From NCBI GenBank assembly GCA_016718605.1, contig JADKCY010000003.1:1240001-1304000 (forward strand): a stretch of 64,000 bases of DNA, read 5' to 3'. The translations under genes were made by a program, and so were the position numbers. Below, one piece after another: positions 26,420-35,592 of the stretch. Source of the DNA: Lysobacterales bacterium (GTDB taxonomy: Bacteria; Pseudomonadota; Gammaproteobacteria; Xanthomonadales; Xanthomonadaceae). The notes under the pieces were generated by a model that saw only the letters and a program-made list of their open reading frames with translations, did no database searches and had not been told where the DNA came from. Numbering within the stretch: position 1 is the first letter of the stretch; every line of letters begins with the position of its first letter.

Positions 26420-27540
26420 TCAGTAGTTGAGCATCATTCCAGCGCGCAACACCCCGAATCTGTAGGTCCGGGCCGCCAGGTTGACGATCTTGATCGGACC
26501 ATTCATTGCTTCGGTGTAGGCGTTCGTCACCCCGTGGTCGAAGTAGTTGAAGATCGCCACCCGCCAGTTCTTCATCGCGGACAGCAGTTCGGCGAACGCG
26601 CGCCGTATTGCCTTGGGCAGCTTGGCCTCCCGCGCTGCGCAGGCCGCCTCCGCTTCAGCGTGGGTCGCGCAGTCGTAGATGGCGTAGAACGCTTCCCTGG
26701 CCTCGTAGGCATCGGCGACGTCGGGGAATTGGTGCGTCCAGGTCTGCATGACCCTGCGCTGCTCTGAGGCCAGTCGCTCCCACATTGGGGCAGCCAGGCC
26801 AGTCCGGTAGCTCTTGCGGATAACCTCCATGCCTTTGTCGGCGTATTGGGTGACGTACCACTTGTCTGCAATGACGGCGAAGCAGGGAATCACATCGGGG
26901 ACCAGGTCGCGGTACGGCTTCCACATGCCCATCGTGACGACGTGAACCTTGGTCAAGCACTCCATGCAGAGCCGCCGGTAGCCCAGGTGTCCCGGTTTCG
27001 ATCCGACTGCAGATGGATCAGCGCCCGCTGCTTGATGTTGGTCAGTACGACTCGGGCGTGCCGGAGCAGATGGACCTCATCGATTCCCAGAACGTGCGGG
27101 GTCGCCACGCGGTTGTGGTCGGCATCCAGCTCAAATTCCGACCAGTGCTCTACGACGCGGCGAACGGAACGCACCTTTAGGCCAGAGTCGTTGACTGCGG
27201 CCGCGCGGGTCTGGGTCAGGCATCGGTTGTCGATCCAGTCTCACTGGCGAGTAATGAGTTGGAAGTGTTCCTTCAAGTTGTCGCCTAGTTCGGCGCTGGT
27301 TTTGCAGCAATGCAGGGGTCGGCCGAGGAACCTCTCGCGCTCCCATTCCAGTGCGACCGGCTTACCCCGGATCGGCAGGTCCATGTAGGTCACCAGTCGC
27401 GTGCCATTCGCCGCAATGGCTTCCGAGCCTCAAGCGGGCAGCCGGGCAGCATGTCCCGGCGTCGCAGGACGCGGATGGAAATGGAGGTTTCGGATTCAAG
27501 GGCGTCGCCAGGGATCAATCCCTGAAGGTTAAGCATGTCC
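26420..27540 (-). mobile_element. ISL3-family transposase remnant
   Basis: Transposase pieces in order on the minus strand: a degenerate zinc-binding N-terminus with MDLPIRGKPVALEWER, then LITRQ-stop-DWIDNRCLTQTRAAAVN (in-frame stop), HVLGIDEVHLLRHARVVLTNIKQRALIHL with the first catalytic Asp, and a long C-terminal frame of 181 codons (26420-26965) with MWKPYRDLVPDVIPCFAVIADKW and MNGPIKIVNLAARTYRFG. Internal stops and frameshifts inactivate it. Terminal inverted repeats were not found with confidence. Confidence 0.75.
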
Positions 27541-27593
27541 ATACGGTCAATTGGTACTCAGGAGGCTAAGGCGTGAACTGGTGGGCCCAACCG

Positions 27594-28253
27594 TCATTTT
27601 TCCCCCACTCCTATAAGGAAGGCGCCATAGAGCACGGCATCGGGAACGCATTGCTCAAGCAGGTACGCTGCGCCCGAACCATTCGGAAGAAAAACGGCAC
27701 TGCGGATACGGACGTGGCGCAGCCCGCAACCCACAAGCGCCCGACGAAGCTCATACGCGGCATGCCAATAAACACCGCGGTAGCCTCCACTGCCGCCGTG
27801 GCGCCCCTTCTCCCACCAGAGCACGCTGTGGCGGTTCAACACCCCGAATACGACTCGTTCGCGCGCCACCCGCACCATTTCGGCCATTGCCCGCGGCCAG
27901 TCTGAAATGAAGCCCAGCGCGGCCACTGAGACGACATAGTCGTAGCTACTCGCCGCAAATGGCAGCGCGAGCGCATCGGCATGTACGTAGCTTGTGTCCG
28001 GGTCCCGTATGCGCGCAACCGTCAGCGACTCGTCATCGATGTCGGCGCCAACAACGTCCAGACCAGGCCAGCGAGCAAAGCGGCGCGTGAACCATCCGGT
28101 GCCGCAGCCGACGTCCAGCAGTCGAGTGTCGGGGCGTGGAGCCAGCAGCGCGAGAAGCAGCCGGTACTCCGTGTCGCCAATCCAACGGCCGCGGGCGCTG
28201 TCGTACCACGCATCGTAGTCCGCAGGGTTCACGGCTGCGCCAGTTGTCGCCAT
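27594..28253 (-). CDS. Class I SAM-dependent methyltransferase
   Basis: A 219-residue protein if started at MATTGAAVNPADYDAWYDS (ATG 28253), overlapping the cysteine desulfurase end by 25 bases. Motif I is LLDVGCGTGWFTRRFA (about 49-64), followed by VVGADIDDESL and YVHADALALPFAASSYDYVVSV. The YDAWYD opening and RWIGDTEYRLLL resemble UbiE/Type-11 methyltransferases acting on small molecules. The substrate cannot be read from sequence. As the last gene of the ArsR-rhodanese operon it may methylate a sulfur or metalloid compound; this is inference. Confidence 0.75.
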   Translation of the reverse strand: MATTGAAVNPADYDAWYDSARGRWIGDTEYRLLLALLAPRPDTRLLDVGCGTGWFTRRFARWPGLDVVGADIDDESLTVARIRDPDTSYVHADALALPFAASSYDYVVSVAALGFISDWPRAMAEMVRVARERVVFGVLNRHSVLWWEKGRHGGSGGYRGVYWHAAYELRRALVGCGLRHVRIRSAVFLPNGSGAAYLLEQCVPDAVLYGAFLIGVGEK

Positions 28254-29365
28254 GCCGCGATCAATGCCTCGGCGGCCCACTCGATGTCCTTTTCGGTGGT
28301 CGGCCAGCCGGTAGAGAACCGGACTGCGCCGCGTGCCCGCGCAGCATCGCAGCCCATCGCCGCGAGCACACCGCTCACTGCATCGTGTTCGGAGTGGCAA
28401 GCGGACCCAACGGACGCCGCGACATCAGCACGCGCGGCGTGCAACAGGGCGCGTCCACTGACGCCAGGAAACGATACATGCAATGAGTTCGGCAGCCGTT
28501 CGTATGGATGGCCATTGAGATGGAGATCCGGTATCGCCGCCAGCAGACGCTGGTGCAATGCATCGCGCCGGTCACGCAGCCTGGCGGCCATCGGCAGGTG
28601 TGCCAACGCCAATTCAGTAGCAGCACCCAGGCCGGCGATCGCCGGTACGTTCTCGGTGCCCGGGCGCAACCCGCGCTCCTGGTCCGCGCCGAACAGGATG
28701 CGGGCGATTGGTGTGCCGCGGCGCACGTAGAGCGCGCCGACGCCCTTGGGGGCATAGAACTTGTGCCCGGCCAATGTCAGCAGGTCCACGCCAAGCGCGT
28801 ACACGTCGAGCGGCAGCTTGCCGGCGGATTGAGCCGCGTCCGTGTGCAGCAAAACGCCCCGTGGGCGCGTGACAGCGGCGATCTCCCGGATGGGCTGCAG
28901 CGTGCCGACCTCGTTGTTCGCATGCATGATCGAAACCAGCACGGTGTCGGGGCGCAGCGCCGCCTGAACATCGGCCGCCGAGACGCGACCGAAGCGATCG
29001 ACGGGGAGCACCGTTAGCGCCCAGCCTTCGCGTTCCAACTGCTGCGCCGGCGCCATGACCGCCGGATGCTCGATCGCGCTGATCACGAGATGGCGCTTGC
29101 CAGTACTAGCGCGTGCAACGCCGAGCAAGGCCAGGTTGTTGGCCTCGGTGGCGCATCCCGTGAAAATCACTTCCTCTGCCTGTGCACCGATCAGCCGGGC
29201 CACCGATCCACGCGCCTCGGTGACGATCGCCGCGGCGCGCTGCCCCAGCTCGTGCGAGGAGGATGGGTTGCCGAAGGTGTCGCTCAGGCAGCGCATGACG
29301 GCTCCGGCGACCTCGGGCGCGACGGGCGTCGTGGCGTTGTAGTCCAGGTAGACCGGCTCATGCAT
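28229..29365 (-). CDS. Cysteine desulfurase (NifS/IscS-like, class V aminotransferase)
   Basis: A 378-residue PLP enzyme that removes sulfur from cysteine as a persulfide. Signatures: YLDYNATTPVAPEV, FGNPSSSHELGQRA, GCATEANNLALLG, AIEHPAV, MHANNEVGTLQPI, HTDAAQSAGKLPL, and the PLP lysine in LAGHKFYAPKGVGALYVRRG. The catalytic cysteine is in SVGSACHSEHD. It overlaps the MFS gene by eight bases and belongs to a sulfur operon rather than an isc or suf operon, so it may feed sulfur relay or persulfide metabolism instead of Fe-S assembly. Confidence 0.9.
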   Translation of the reverse strand: MHEPVYLDYNATTPVAPEVAGAVMRCLSDTFGNPSSSHELGQRAAAIVTEARGSVARLIGAQAEEVIFTGCATEANNLALLGVARASTGKRHLVISAIEHPAVMAPAQQLEREGWALTVLPVDRFGRVSAADVQAALRPDTVLVSIMHANNEVGTLQPIREIAAVTRPRGVLLHTDAAQSAGKLPLDVYALGVDLLTLAGHKFYAPKGVGALYVRRGTPIARILFGADQERGLRPGTENVPAIAGLGAATELALAHLPMAARLRDRRDALHQRLLAAIPDLHLNGHPYERLPNSLHVSFPGVSGRALLHAARADVAASVGSACHSEHDAVSGVLAAMGCDAARARGAVRFSTGWPTTEKDIEWAAEALIAAWRQLAQP

Positions 29366-30608
29366 CGGCAGGCCTGCCTAGGGTTTCCCGCATGCGCATG
29401 GCCACGAGTGCACCCGATGCGAAGGTGAGAGCGGCGATCAGATACACCGCCGCATGCAGGCCGAACAGGTCGGCCGCGATTCCGGCCAACAGCGCGCCGA
29501 CGGCATAGCCCAGATCGCGCCACAGGCGATAGATGCCCACCGCCGATGCGCGCCAGTTTGGCCGGGCGACATCGCCGATCGCCGCCAGCAGCGTTGGGTA
29601 AACCATGGCCGTCCCCAACCCCAGCAACACCGCACCCGCGACGAACGCCGGCATCGTCGTCCCCGCGGCGGTAAGAGCGATGCCAAGGGCCTGCACCCAC
29701 ATGCCCCACACAATCAGCCCTTTCCGGCCGATGCGATCGGAGAGTGCGCCCGTGCCGATCTGCGCCAATCCCCAGACCGCCGGATAGACGGCGGCGAGCA
29801 CGCCGATCTGCGCGAGATTTGCGCCGGCTGCCGCGAACACGAGTGGAAACAGTCCCCACGCCATGCCGTCGTTGAGGTTGTTGACCAGGCCAGCCTGGCT
29901 GACGCTGGACAAGTCCCGGTCCGTGAAACTCACGCGCCGGAACAAATGGCCGTGTGCCGGATCCGGTTCGTTTGCGTCAGGGCGAGCGACCGCTCCCATC
30001 TCATGCGCGACGAAGTGACGCGTTTCGCGCACGGCCCACATCGACAGCGCCAGTCCGACCACGACATAAGCCACACCGAGATAGAAAGGCTCCGGGCGCA
30101 GCCCGTGGCGGGCCGCGATCCAGCCGGTCGCCCACGCGCTCACCGCCACGGCGAAGTAACCGGCGAACTCGTTCATACCCATCGCCAGGCCGCGCTGCTT
30201 GGGCCCGACCAGGTCGATCTTCATGATCACCGTCGTGGACCAGGTCAGCCCCTGGCTGATGCCCAGTAACACATTGGCCGCGAGCACCCAGTTCCAACTT
30301 GGTGCCCACATCAGCAAGAACGGCACCGGCACTGCAACCAGCCAGCCGGCGACGAGTACGTGCTTGCGTCCGAATCGATCTGAGAGGCGGCCAGCGACGT
30401 AGTTGGTCAGTGCCTTGGCGACACCGAACGCCACGATGAAGGACAGCACCGCCGACCGTGCGGCCAGCTGAAACTCCTGCTCGGCGATGGCCGGCAGGAT
30501 GCTGCGCTCCAATCCCACCATCGCACCGACAAAGGCGTTGACCAATACCAGCAGCGAGAACTGGCCCGCGTTCTCGCGCAACCCCAGGCGGAGCGGCACG
30601 TCTGCCAC
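29358..30608 (-). CDS. MFS transporter of the sulfur operon
   Basis: A 416-residue protein with 12 predicted membrane helices and the MFS loop pattern NYVAGRLSDRFGRKHVLVAG after helix 2 and its counterpart QIGTGALSDRIGRKGLIVWG in the second half. The start overlaps nothing; the hydrolase gene ends two bases upstream. Substrate unknown. Homologues next to rhodanese, DsrE and metallo-hydrolase genes suggest export or import of a small sulfur compound or oxyanion, an inference from context only. Confidence 0.8.
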   Translation of the reverse strand: MADVPLRLGLRENAGQFSLLVLVNAFVGAMVGLERSILPAIAEQEFQLAARSAVLSFIVAFGVAKALTNYVAGRLSDRFGRKHVLVAGWLVAVPVPFLLMWAPSWNWVLAANVLLGISQGLTWSTTVIMKIDLVGPKQRGLAMGMNEFAGYFAVAVSAWATGWIAARHGLRPEPFYLGVAYVVVGLALSMWAVRETRHFVAHEMGAVARPDANEPDPAHGHLFRRVSFTDRDLSSVSQAGLVNNLNDGMAWGLFPLVFAAAGANLAQIGVLAAVYPAVWGLAQIGTGALSDRIGRKGLIVWGMWVQALGIALTAAGTTMPAFVAGAVLLGLGTAMVYPTLLAAIGDVARPNWRASAVGIYRLWRDLGYAVGALLAGIAADLFGLHAAVYLIAALTFASGALVAMRMRETLGRPADA

Positions 30609-30610
30609 GG

Positions 30611-31348
30611 TCAGGCCGCGCGCCCTGTGTTGAAGCGCAGGAAATCGACCATGCCCGCTGGCGGCGGCGCGAGCGTCTGCGTCAGCTCATCGACAAACGC
30701 CTCCCGGGGAGCGGACAGCAATGGGTTCCACCGCTTCTCGAATCCCAACGTGGAGGACGGCTTGCCGGACAAACCGACACCGCAAGCGCTGCCGGCCTGG
30801 TGGCCGGGAAAGATCTCGAGATCATCCGGCAGCGACAGCAGCTTGTCGTGCAAGCTGCGATGCAGCAACGTCGCCATTTCCCGTTCGCGGCCAGCCAGAT
30901 CAGGTCGGCCGACCGCGCCGACGAACAGCGTGTCGCCGGTGATGACGAACCACGGGGCGTCCCCGCGACGCCGGTCGGTGACCAGCAGGCACATGCTTTC
31001 CGGTGTGTGTCCCGGTGTGTGCAGTACCTCCACGATGACGTTGCCCACTTCCAGGCGCTCGCCATCGTGCAGAGCGCGGAAGGCGAACGCCACGCTATCC
31101 GCCGCGCTGGCATGCAAGGCATACGGCACGTCGGCCATCGCGGCCAGGGCGAGTCCGCCAGAGCGGTGATCGGCGTGGAGGTGCGTGTCTATCACCATCG
31201 TCAGGGGTGCACCGACACGCTGCGCTTCTTCCAGGAACCACGACTCGTCGCCGGCGAGCACATCGACCGCGATCGACTTGCCCTTGCCGGCGCAGCCGAA
31301 CAGGTAGGAAATGGAAGCGTCTGGATTAGGACGTTGTCGGAAGAACAT
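30611..31348 (-). CDS. Metallo-beta-lactamase-fold hydrolase, persulfide dioxygenase-like
   Basis: A 245-residue protein with a start fixed by AAGGAGATACCG before ATG 31348. It has the metal motif THLHADHRSGG (about 58-68), LHTPGHTPESMCLLV and GDTLFVGAVGRPDLAG, and EIFPGHQAGSACG near residue 190. The IDTHLHADHRSG and GRPDLAG patterns match ETHE1/Blh-type persulfide dioxygenases, which oxidise glutathione persulfide to sulfite. Neighbouring DsrE, rhodanese and desulfurase genes fit. A glyoxalase II-like function is less likely. Confidence 0.8.
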   Translation of the reverse strand: MFFRQRPNPDASISYLFGCAGKGKSIAVDVLAGDESWFLEEAQRVGAPLTMVIDTHLHADHRSGGLALAAMADVPYALHASAADSVAFAFRALHDGERLEVGNVIVEVLHTPGHTPESMCLLVTDRRRGDAPWFVITGDTLFVGAVGRPDLAGREREMATLLHRSLHDKLLSLPDDLEIFPGHQAGSACGVGLSGKPSSTLGFEKRWNPLLSAPREAFVDELTQTLAPPPAGMVDFLRFNTGRAA

Positions 31349-31359
31349 CGGTATCTCCT

Positions 31360-31710
31360 TCAGAAGACCAGGACTTTGTCCGCTTCGAGGGTCCAGTCCG
31401 CGAGCTGGGCCAGGGTCGAGCGCTTCGCGCCTTCGATCATGTCGGTCTCGCTCAGGCCCCGCGCATCCATGCAGGTACCGCACAGGGCGACACGGCCGCG
31501 ACGCAGCACCTTGCCGAGCATGAGTTCGACGCTGTAGTAGCCCTCGGGCACTTTCTGCCCGGTCTTGGCGCACGCCACCGCATCGGCCATCAGGAACACC
31601 TGCACCTGCTGCTCGTCGCGGCCGGCGAGTACACCGGCCAGCCGCAGCGCGTTGTAGATGCGCTCATTGCCGTACGGCGCGTCGTTCAGGATGAAAAGCG
31701 TGGTTGCCAT
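31360..31710 (-). CDS. DsrE-family sulfur carrier
   Basis: A 116-residue protein of the DsrE/YchN fold: TLFILNDAPYGNERIYNALRLAG at the start, VQVFLMADAVACAKTGQ and the CGTCMDARGLSE segment with two cysteines that could carry persulfide. Proteins of this group relay sulfane sulfur between rhodaneses and acceptors in the cytoplasm. It lies 18 bases after the ArsR-rhodanese gene and 11 before the hydrolase gene. Confidence 0.85.
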   Translation of the reverse strand: MATTLFILNDAPYGNERIYNALRLAGVLAGRDEQQVQVFLMADAVACAKTGQKVPEGYYSVELMLGKVLRRGRVALCGTCMDARGLSETDMIEGAKRSTLAQLADWTLEADKVLVF

Positions 31711-31728
31711 GGTGTTACCTCCAGAAGT

Positions 31729-32400
31729 TCACGAGGCCGACGCCTGCTCCAACGGCAGGCCCGCGGCCTGCCATTCGCTGACGCCGTCCAGCAGCTTGCG
31801 GACCCGATAACCTTTCGCGAGCAGCAGCGCAGCGGCTTCGTCCGACAACAGGCAGAACGGCCCGCGGCAGTAGGCCACGATCTCCTTGTCCCGCGGCAGT
31901 TCCGCCAGCCGCTGTTGGAGTTCGCCCACCGGCAGCGAGCGTGCGTAAGGCAAATGCGCGGCCTCGAACTCGGCCCGTGGTCGCACGTCGATCACGGTCA
32001 CCTCGCCGCGACGCGCCTGCGTCAGCAAGGCATCGCGCCCCACCGCGGCCATCTGGCCCCGGTGCGTCGTCATTTCATCCAATGCCAGTCGCAGCTCGAC
32101 CAGGTGCGTTTCGGCCACCTCGCGCAGCCGCACCCACAGGCGAGCAACATCCGGGCCGCTGAGCCGGTAAACCATGAACTTGCCGTCCCGACGGGACTCG
32201 ACCAAACGGGCGGCCTTCAACGCCTTGAGGTGCGCGCTGGCGAGCTTGACGTCGATCGACAGCTCGGCGGCCAGGTGCTCGACAGTCTTCTCCCCTTGGG
32301 CCAACAGTTCCAGCAGCTCCAGCCGCTTGGGGCTAGAGACCGCCTTGCCGATGCGACCAACCTGCTCATAGAGCAGGTCTTTTAGGGCCCGATTCTTCAT
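31729..32400 (-). CDS. ArsR-type regulator fused to a rhodanese domain
   Basis: A 223-residue protein. Residues about 10-100 form a winged helix (SSPKRLELLELLAQGEKTVEHLA, LSIDVKLASAHLKALKAARLVESRRDGKFMVYRL). Residues about 120-215 form a rhodanese domain (VTVIDVRPRAEFEAAHLPYARSLPV) with active-site loop CRGPFC. A cysteine in the DNA-binding half, as in SqrR/BigR, is not evident, so sensing may use the rhodanese cysteine. First gene of the operon; it probably represses its own promoter until sulfane sulfur accumulates. Confidence 0.85.
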   Translation of the reverse strand: MKNRALKDLLYEQVGRIGKAVSSPKRLELLELLAQGEKTVEHLAAELSIDVKLASAHLKALKAARLVESRRDGKFMVYRLSGPDVARLWVRLREVAETHLVELRLALDEMTTHRGQMAAVGRDALLTQARRGEVTVIDVRPRAEFEAAHLPYARSLPVGELQQRLAELPRDKEIVAYCRGPFCLLSDEAAALLLAKGYRVRKLLDGVSEWQAAGLPLEQASAS

Positions 32401-32418
32401 ACCAACAGTCTAACGGTT

Positions 32419-32433
32419 ATTGGACTATTGGAC
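32419..32433 (-). promoter_or_regulatory. Direct repeat in the ArsR-rhodanese promoter, possible operator
   Basis: ATTGGAC-T-ATTGGAC (plus-strand reading) lies 19-33 bases upstream of the ATG, in an AT-rich patch unlike the surrounding DNA. Its position over the likely core promoter fits an autoregulatory operator. Confidence 0.4.
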
Positions 32434-32571
32434 AAGCGATGCGACAGGTAAGCGGTCGCCGCCACGCAGGCGAAATGGGACGCTTGGCTGCGGAAGAGCC
32501 CGAATCGTTGGCCCACTCGCGGCAAACCGCCCTAATTCAGTTCTTGCGAGAGCGAAGCGCTTCGCCCTGAA

Positions 32572-35415
32572 CTACCCCGCCGACTCACTCTCCACCCGCA
32601 AGGCTCCGAGCATCTGCATCAACTGCTCGGCCTCCTGCTGCATTCCTCCCGCGGCTGCAGCGGACTCTTCTGCAAGGCCGGCGTTCTGCTGCGTCAGCCC
32701 ATCGAGATCCAAAATCGCTTGATTGACCTGCTCGATACCGTTGGCCTGTTCGCGCGCCGCGCCGGCGATTTCAACCACAGCCTGCTGCAGTGCTGAAAGT
32801 GCCGCCTGCACACGCCCCAGATCGGCGGCTGTTGCATCGACCCGCCGCGCGCCGCTGCGGGTGTCCGCCCGCGCGGCATCCACCAACCCGCGAATCTGGG
32901 CCGCGCCCTCGCGCGCTCTGCCCGCCAGACCCCGAACCTCCGTGGCCACCACCGCGAAGCCCCGCCCCTGTTCACCGGCACGCGCGGCCTCGACAGCAGC
33001 ATTCAGCGCCAGCAGGTTGGTCTGGAAGGCGATACCTTCGATCAACTCGACAGCAGCCGCGATCGCATCCGAGGAACTCAGGCTGCGCTGCATGGCTTCG
33101 CGAACCTGGCCCATGGATTGCGCACAATCGGCCGTAAGCGACTGCACCGCGTCTGCCTGATGCCGTACTTGCTCTGCCTGTTCATCGGCCTGGCGAACGC
33201 TGGAGGCCAACTCCTCCATCGCGGCCGCGGTTTCCTCCAGCGACGCCGCCTGCTGCTGCGAGCGCCCATTGAGCTGATCGCTGCCCTCGCTCATCCGTCC
33301 GCTGCCTTGCGCTACAGTCAAAGCAGTTTCCTGGGCTCGACGTACCAAGTTGGACAGGCTCTCAACAGCCTGGTTGAAGTCAACCCTGAGCGCTTCGAAC
33401 TGCCCCTGCAGGGGCTCGCGTATCGGCGAATCCAGTCGACCATCCGCCAGAGCTTCCGCCGCGGCCGAAATTCGGCGTACGGCCTCTGCCAGCGCAAGAC
33501 TGGCACGGTCGACATCGGACTCGAGAGCGCCGAAAGCGCCCTCACTGCGTCGCTCAACGCGGCCACCAAAGCGCCCTTGAGCCAGATCTGAAAGCAGCGC
33601 TCCCACTGTGTGTAGGCTGTCATCAAGCGTAGAAAGCGTCGCGTTGACCTGGGATCGCAGCTCCCCACTCACACGCTCCGAGAGCCGCACTTTGAGGTCG
33701 CCTGCGGCCAAGCCCTGCATGACCCCGGCGAGTTCTCGCATGTTGGAGTCGAGTGTTTGAACTGCCTCATTGGTTCGGCGCTTCAGGAGATCGAGATCAC
33801 CACTCAGGCTGTCGGTGACCCGTCGCCCCATGTCCCCATCGGCGACGCCTTTCATTACGTCATTGACGGCGGCCAATGAGCGTTCCACTTGGTTGAGGCT
33901 CAGGTCGGTCAGGCGGCAAAGCTCCGACAGCTCGTCCCCGCGATCGGGCAGATCAACGCGGCTGTGGAAGTCGCCCTTGACCGCGACGCCCTGCAGCACC
34001 TCGCCCACCGTGCGGATGCCGTGCAAAAGACGCGCCTGCAGTCGCCAGACCAGCGTGATGGCGAGCGCCAAGCCCCCTAGCATCGCCGCAGCGACCAACG
34101 CCGCCAGGATGTGGCTGTCGCGCTCACTTCGGCGGCTGTCCGCCTGCCACGCCTCTGCGGACCCGCTGATGAGAGCGGCGACTTCATCCATCCAGGCGGA
34201 ATAGACGTTGAAGGCTTGCGCTCTCAGGCTGGAGTCCGGAGCGATTCTGACCGCCATTCGAAACTGCTCTGTGGCCTCCACTCCGCGAACCATCATGGCG
34301 TCGAGGGCGCTTCGCTCGGCACCAAGTGAAGAATCAACCGCTTGCCTTCGCGCGGAGTTTCGCAATGCGATCAGGATCGCGATTCGCTCGGGCTCGATCT
34401 CGCCGGAAAGTGCTAGCTGGAGTGCAGCACGCTCCTGCCCCAAAGATTCCAGTAGCCGCGCCTTGTCGAGCAGGCGCAGGGCAGCGCGCTGATCTCGGAC
34501 TTGCTCAAACGTCAGCGCCTCGGTCGCGATGCGGCCCAGTCCAACGTTGACCAATGCAGAAAAGGCCTCCAACAGATCGCTTCCTTCCAGAGACAAGGCA
34601 TCGACACGCGAGCGCAACGCATTGACATCGCGCGCGAAGTCGCACGCGGATCGACGGCAGGCCTCGTCGAACCGCAGGCGAGACTTGCGAAGAGCCTGCA
34701 GGGAGGTCTCATCCCTGGTTCCCACGTAGCCCGCACTCCGGCCGTGCTCGCGCTGCAGCGCCTGCAGGGTATCGAGGCTGGCCGTCCAGCGATCAACCAC
34801 CTCGGCAGCATGGCGTGCCTCCGCCACGGACCGCCACAAGCGCTGCCCGCTGTCGGCGGTGAGCACCAGCAGCATGGCCATCATCGGCAGACCGGCCAGA
34901 AGCAGTTGCGTCAACAGCCTCGGCTTCCATGTGAACAGTCTTCGGCGGAGCGCCCCTGCCCACGAGCGCCGGCGGACAATATGGCCGCCCTCGACAATCG
35001 CCTCGCCGCGCGCAACCCGGGCGTAGTCCGCTTCCACCGCTCCCAGGTTGACGGCGGAAGGTACCGAGCGACGCACCGACACGTAGCCCACGAGTCGATC
35101 GCCTTCAAACTTCGGCGACACATTGGCTTCGACCCAGTAGGCATCGCCGTTCTTGCAGCGGTTCTTGACCAGGCCACGCCAGCAGCGGCCGGCCTTGAGC
35201 TGCTTCCACATGTCGTCGAACACCGCCTCCGGCATGTCGGGATGGCGGACGATGTTGTGGGCCTGACCGATCAACTCGGCCCTTTCGAAGCCCGAGTAGT
35301 GGACGAAGTCGTCGTTGACATCGAGGATCCTGCCCTTGGTGTCGGTCGTGGAAGACAGAATGGCATCCCGCGCGATCTCGAGTACGCGATCCGTAATGGG
35401 CAGATTGCGACGCAT
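32572..35415 (-). CDS. Methyl-accepting chemoreceptor with PAS and NIT-like sensor domains
   Basis: About 947 residues from MRRNLPITDRVLEI (ATG 35415, AAGGGAA upstream). Order: an Aer-like PAS domain (residues 10-125: NDDFVHYSGFERAELIGQAHNIVRHPDMP, YWVEANVSPKFE), a membrane helix near 165-185, a periplasmic region of about 250 residues opening with LDTLQALQREHGRSAGYVG, a second helix, tandem HAMP units, and the signalling hairpin IEGIAFQTNLLALNAAVEAARAGEQGRGFAVVA. The LQxExGxSAG stretch is the hallmark of NIT (nitrate/nitrite-sensing) domains. No C-terminal methyltransferase-tethering pentapeptide is seen. It may steer cells toward nitrate. Confidence 0.8.
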   Translation of the reverse strand: MRRNLPITDRVLEIARDAILSSTTDTKGRILDVNDDFVHYSGFERAELIGQAHNIVRHPDMPEAVFDDMWKQLKAGRCWRGLVKNRCKNGDAYWVEANVSPKFEGDRLVGYVSVRRSVPSAVNLGAVEADYARVARGEAIVEGGHIVRRRSWAGALRRRLFTWKPRLLTQLLLAGLPMMAMLLVLTADSGQRLWRSVAEARHAAEVVDRWTASLDTLQALQREHGRSAGYVGTRDETSLQALRKSRLRFDEACRRSACDFARDVNALRSRVDALSLEGSDLLEAFSALVNVGLGRIATEALTFEQVRDQRAALRLLDKARLLESLGQERAALQLALSGEIEPERIAILIALRNSARRQAVDSSLGAERSALDAMMVRGVEATEQFRMAVRIAPDSSLRAQAFNVYSAWMDEVAALISGSAEAWQADSRRSERDSHILAALVAAAMLGGLALAITLVWRLQARLLHGIRTVGEVLQGVAVKGDFHSRVDLPDRGDELSELCRLTDLSLNQVERSLAAVNDVMKGVADGDMGRRVTDSLSGDLDLLKRRTNEAVQTLDSNMRELAGVMQGLAAGDLKVRLSERVSGELRSQVNATLSTLDDSLHTVGALLSDLAQGRFGGRVERRSEGAFGALESDVDRASLALAEAVRRISAAAEALADGRLDSPIREPLQGQFEALRVDFNQAVESLSNLVRRAQETALTVAQGSGRMSEGSDQLNGRSQQQAASLEETAAAMEELASSVRQADEQAEQVRHQADAVQSLTADCAQSMGQVREAMQRSLSSSDAIAAAVELIEGIAFQTNLLALNAAVEAARAGEQGRGFAVVATEVRGLAGRAREGAAQIRGLVDAARADTRSGARRVDATAADLGRVQAALSALQQAVVEIAGAAREQANGIEQVNQAILDLDGLTQQNAGLAEESAAAAGGMQQEAEQLMQMLGALRVESESAG

Positions 35416-35474
35416 GGCTGGCGTTCCCTTGGAAAGTCGATACAAAGGTTCCGCGTCACCCCTAGTGGTCCGCA

Positions 35475-35488
35475 TTGACGACGATCAA
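35475..35488. promoter_or_regulatory. FNR-type box between the chemoreceptor and the TDT transporter
   Basis: TTGAC-GACG-ATCAA matches the FNR consensus at nine of ten positions. It is centred about 66 bases from the chemoreceptor ATG and 112 bases from the transporter ATG, so it could serve either or both divergent genes. Confidence 0.55.
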
Positions 35489-35592
35489 GCCGGCGGGATC
35501 ACCCCCGTGGGGACGTTCCTGACAGCGGTCGAGACCTGCCGCGCAGGCGAGGCCACTGCTAGTCTTCGCGTTTGCTTTCTGATTTAGCCTCT

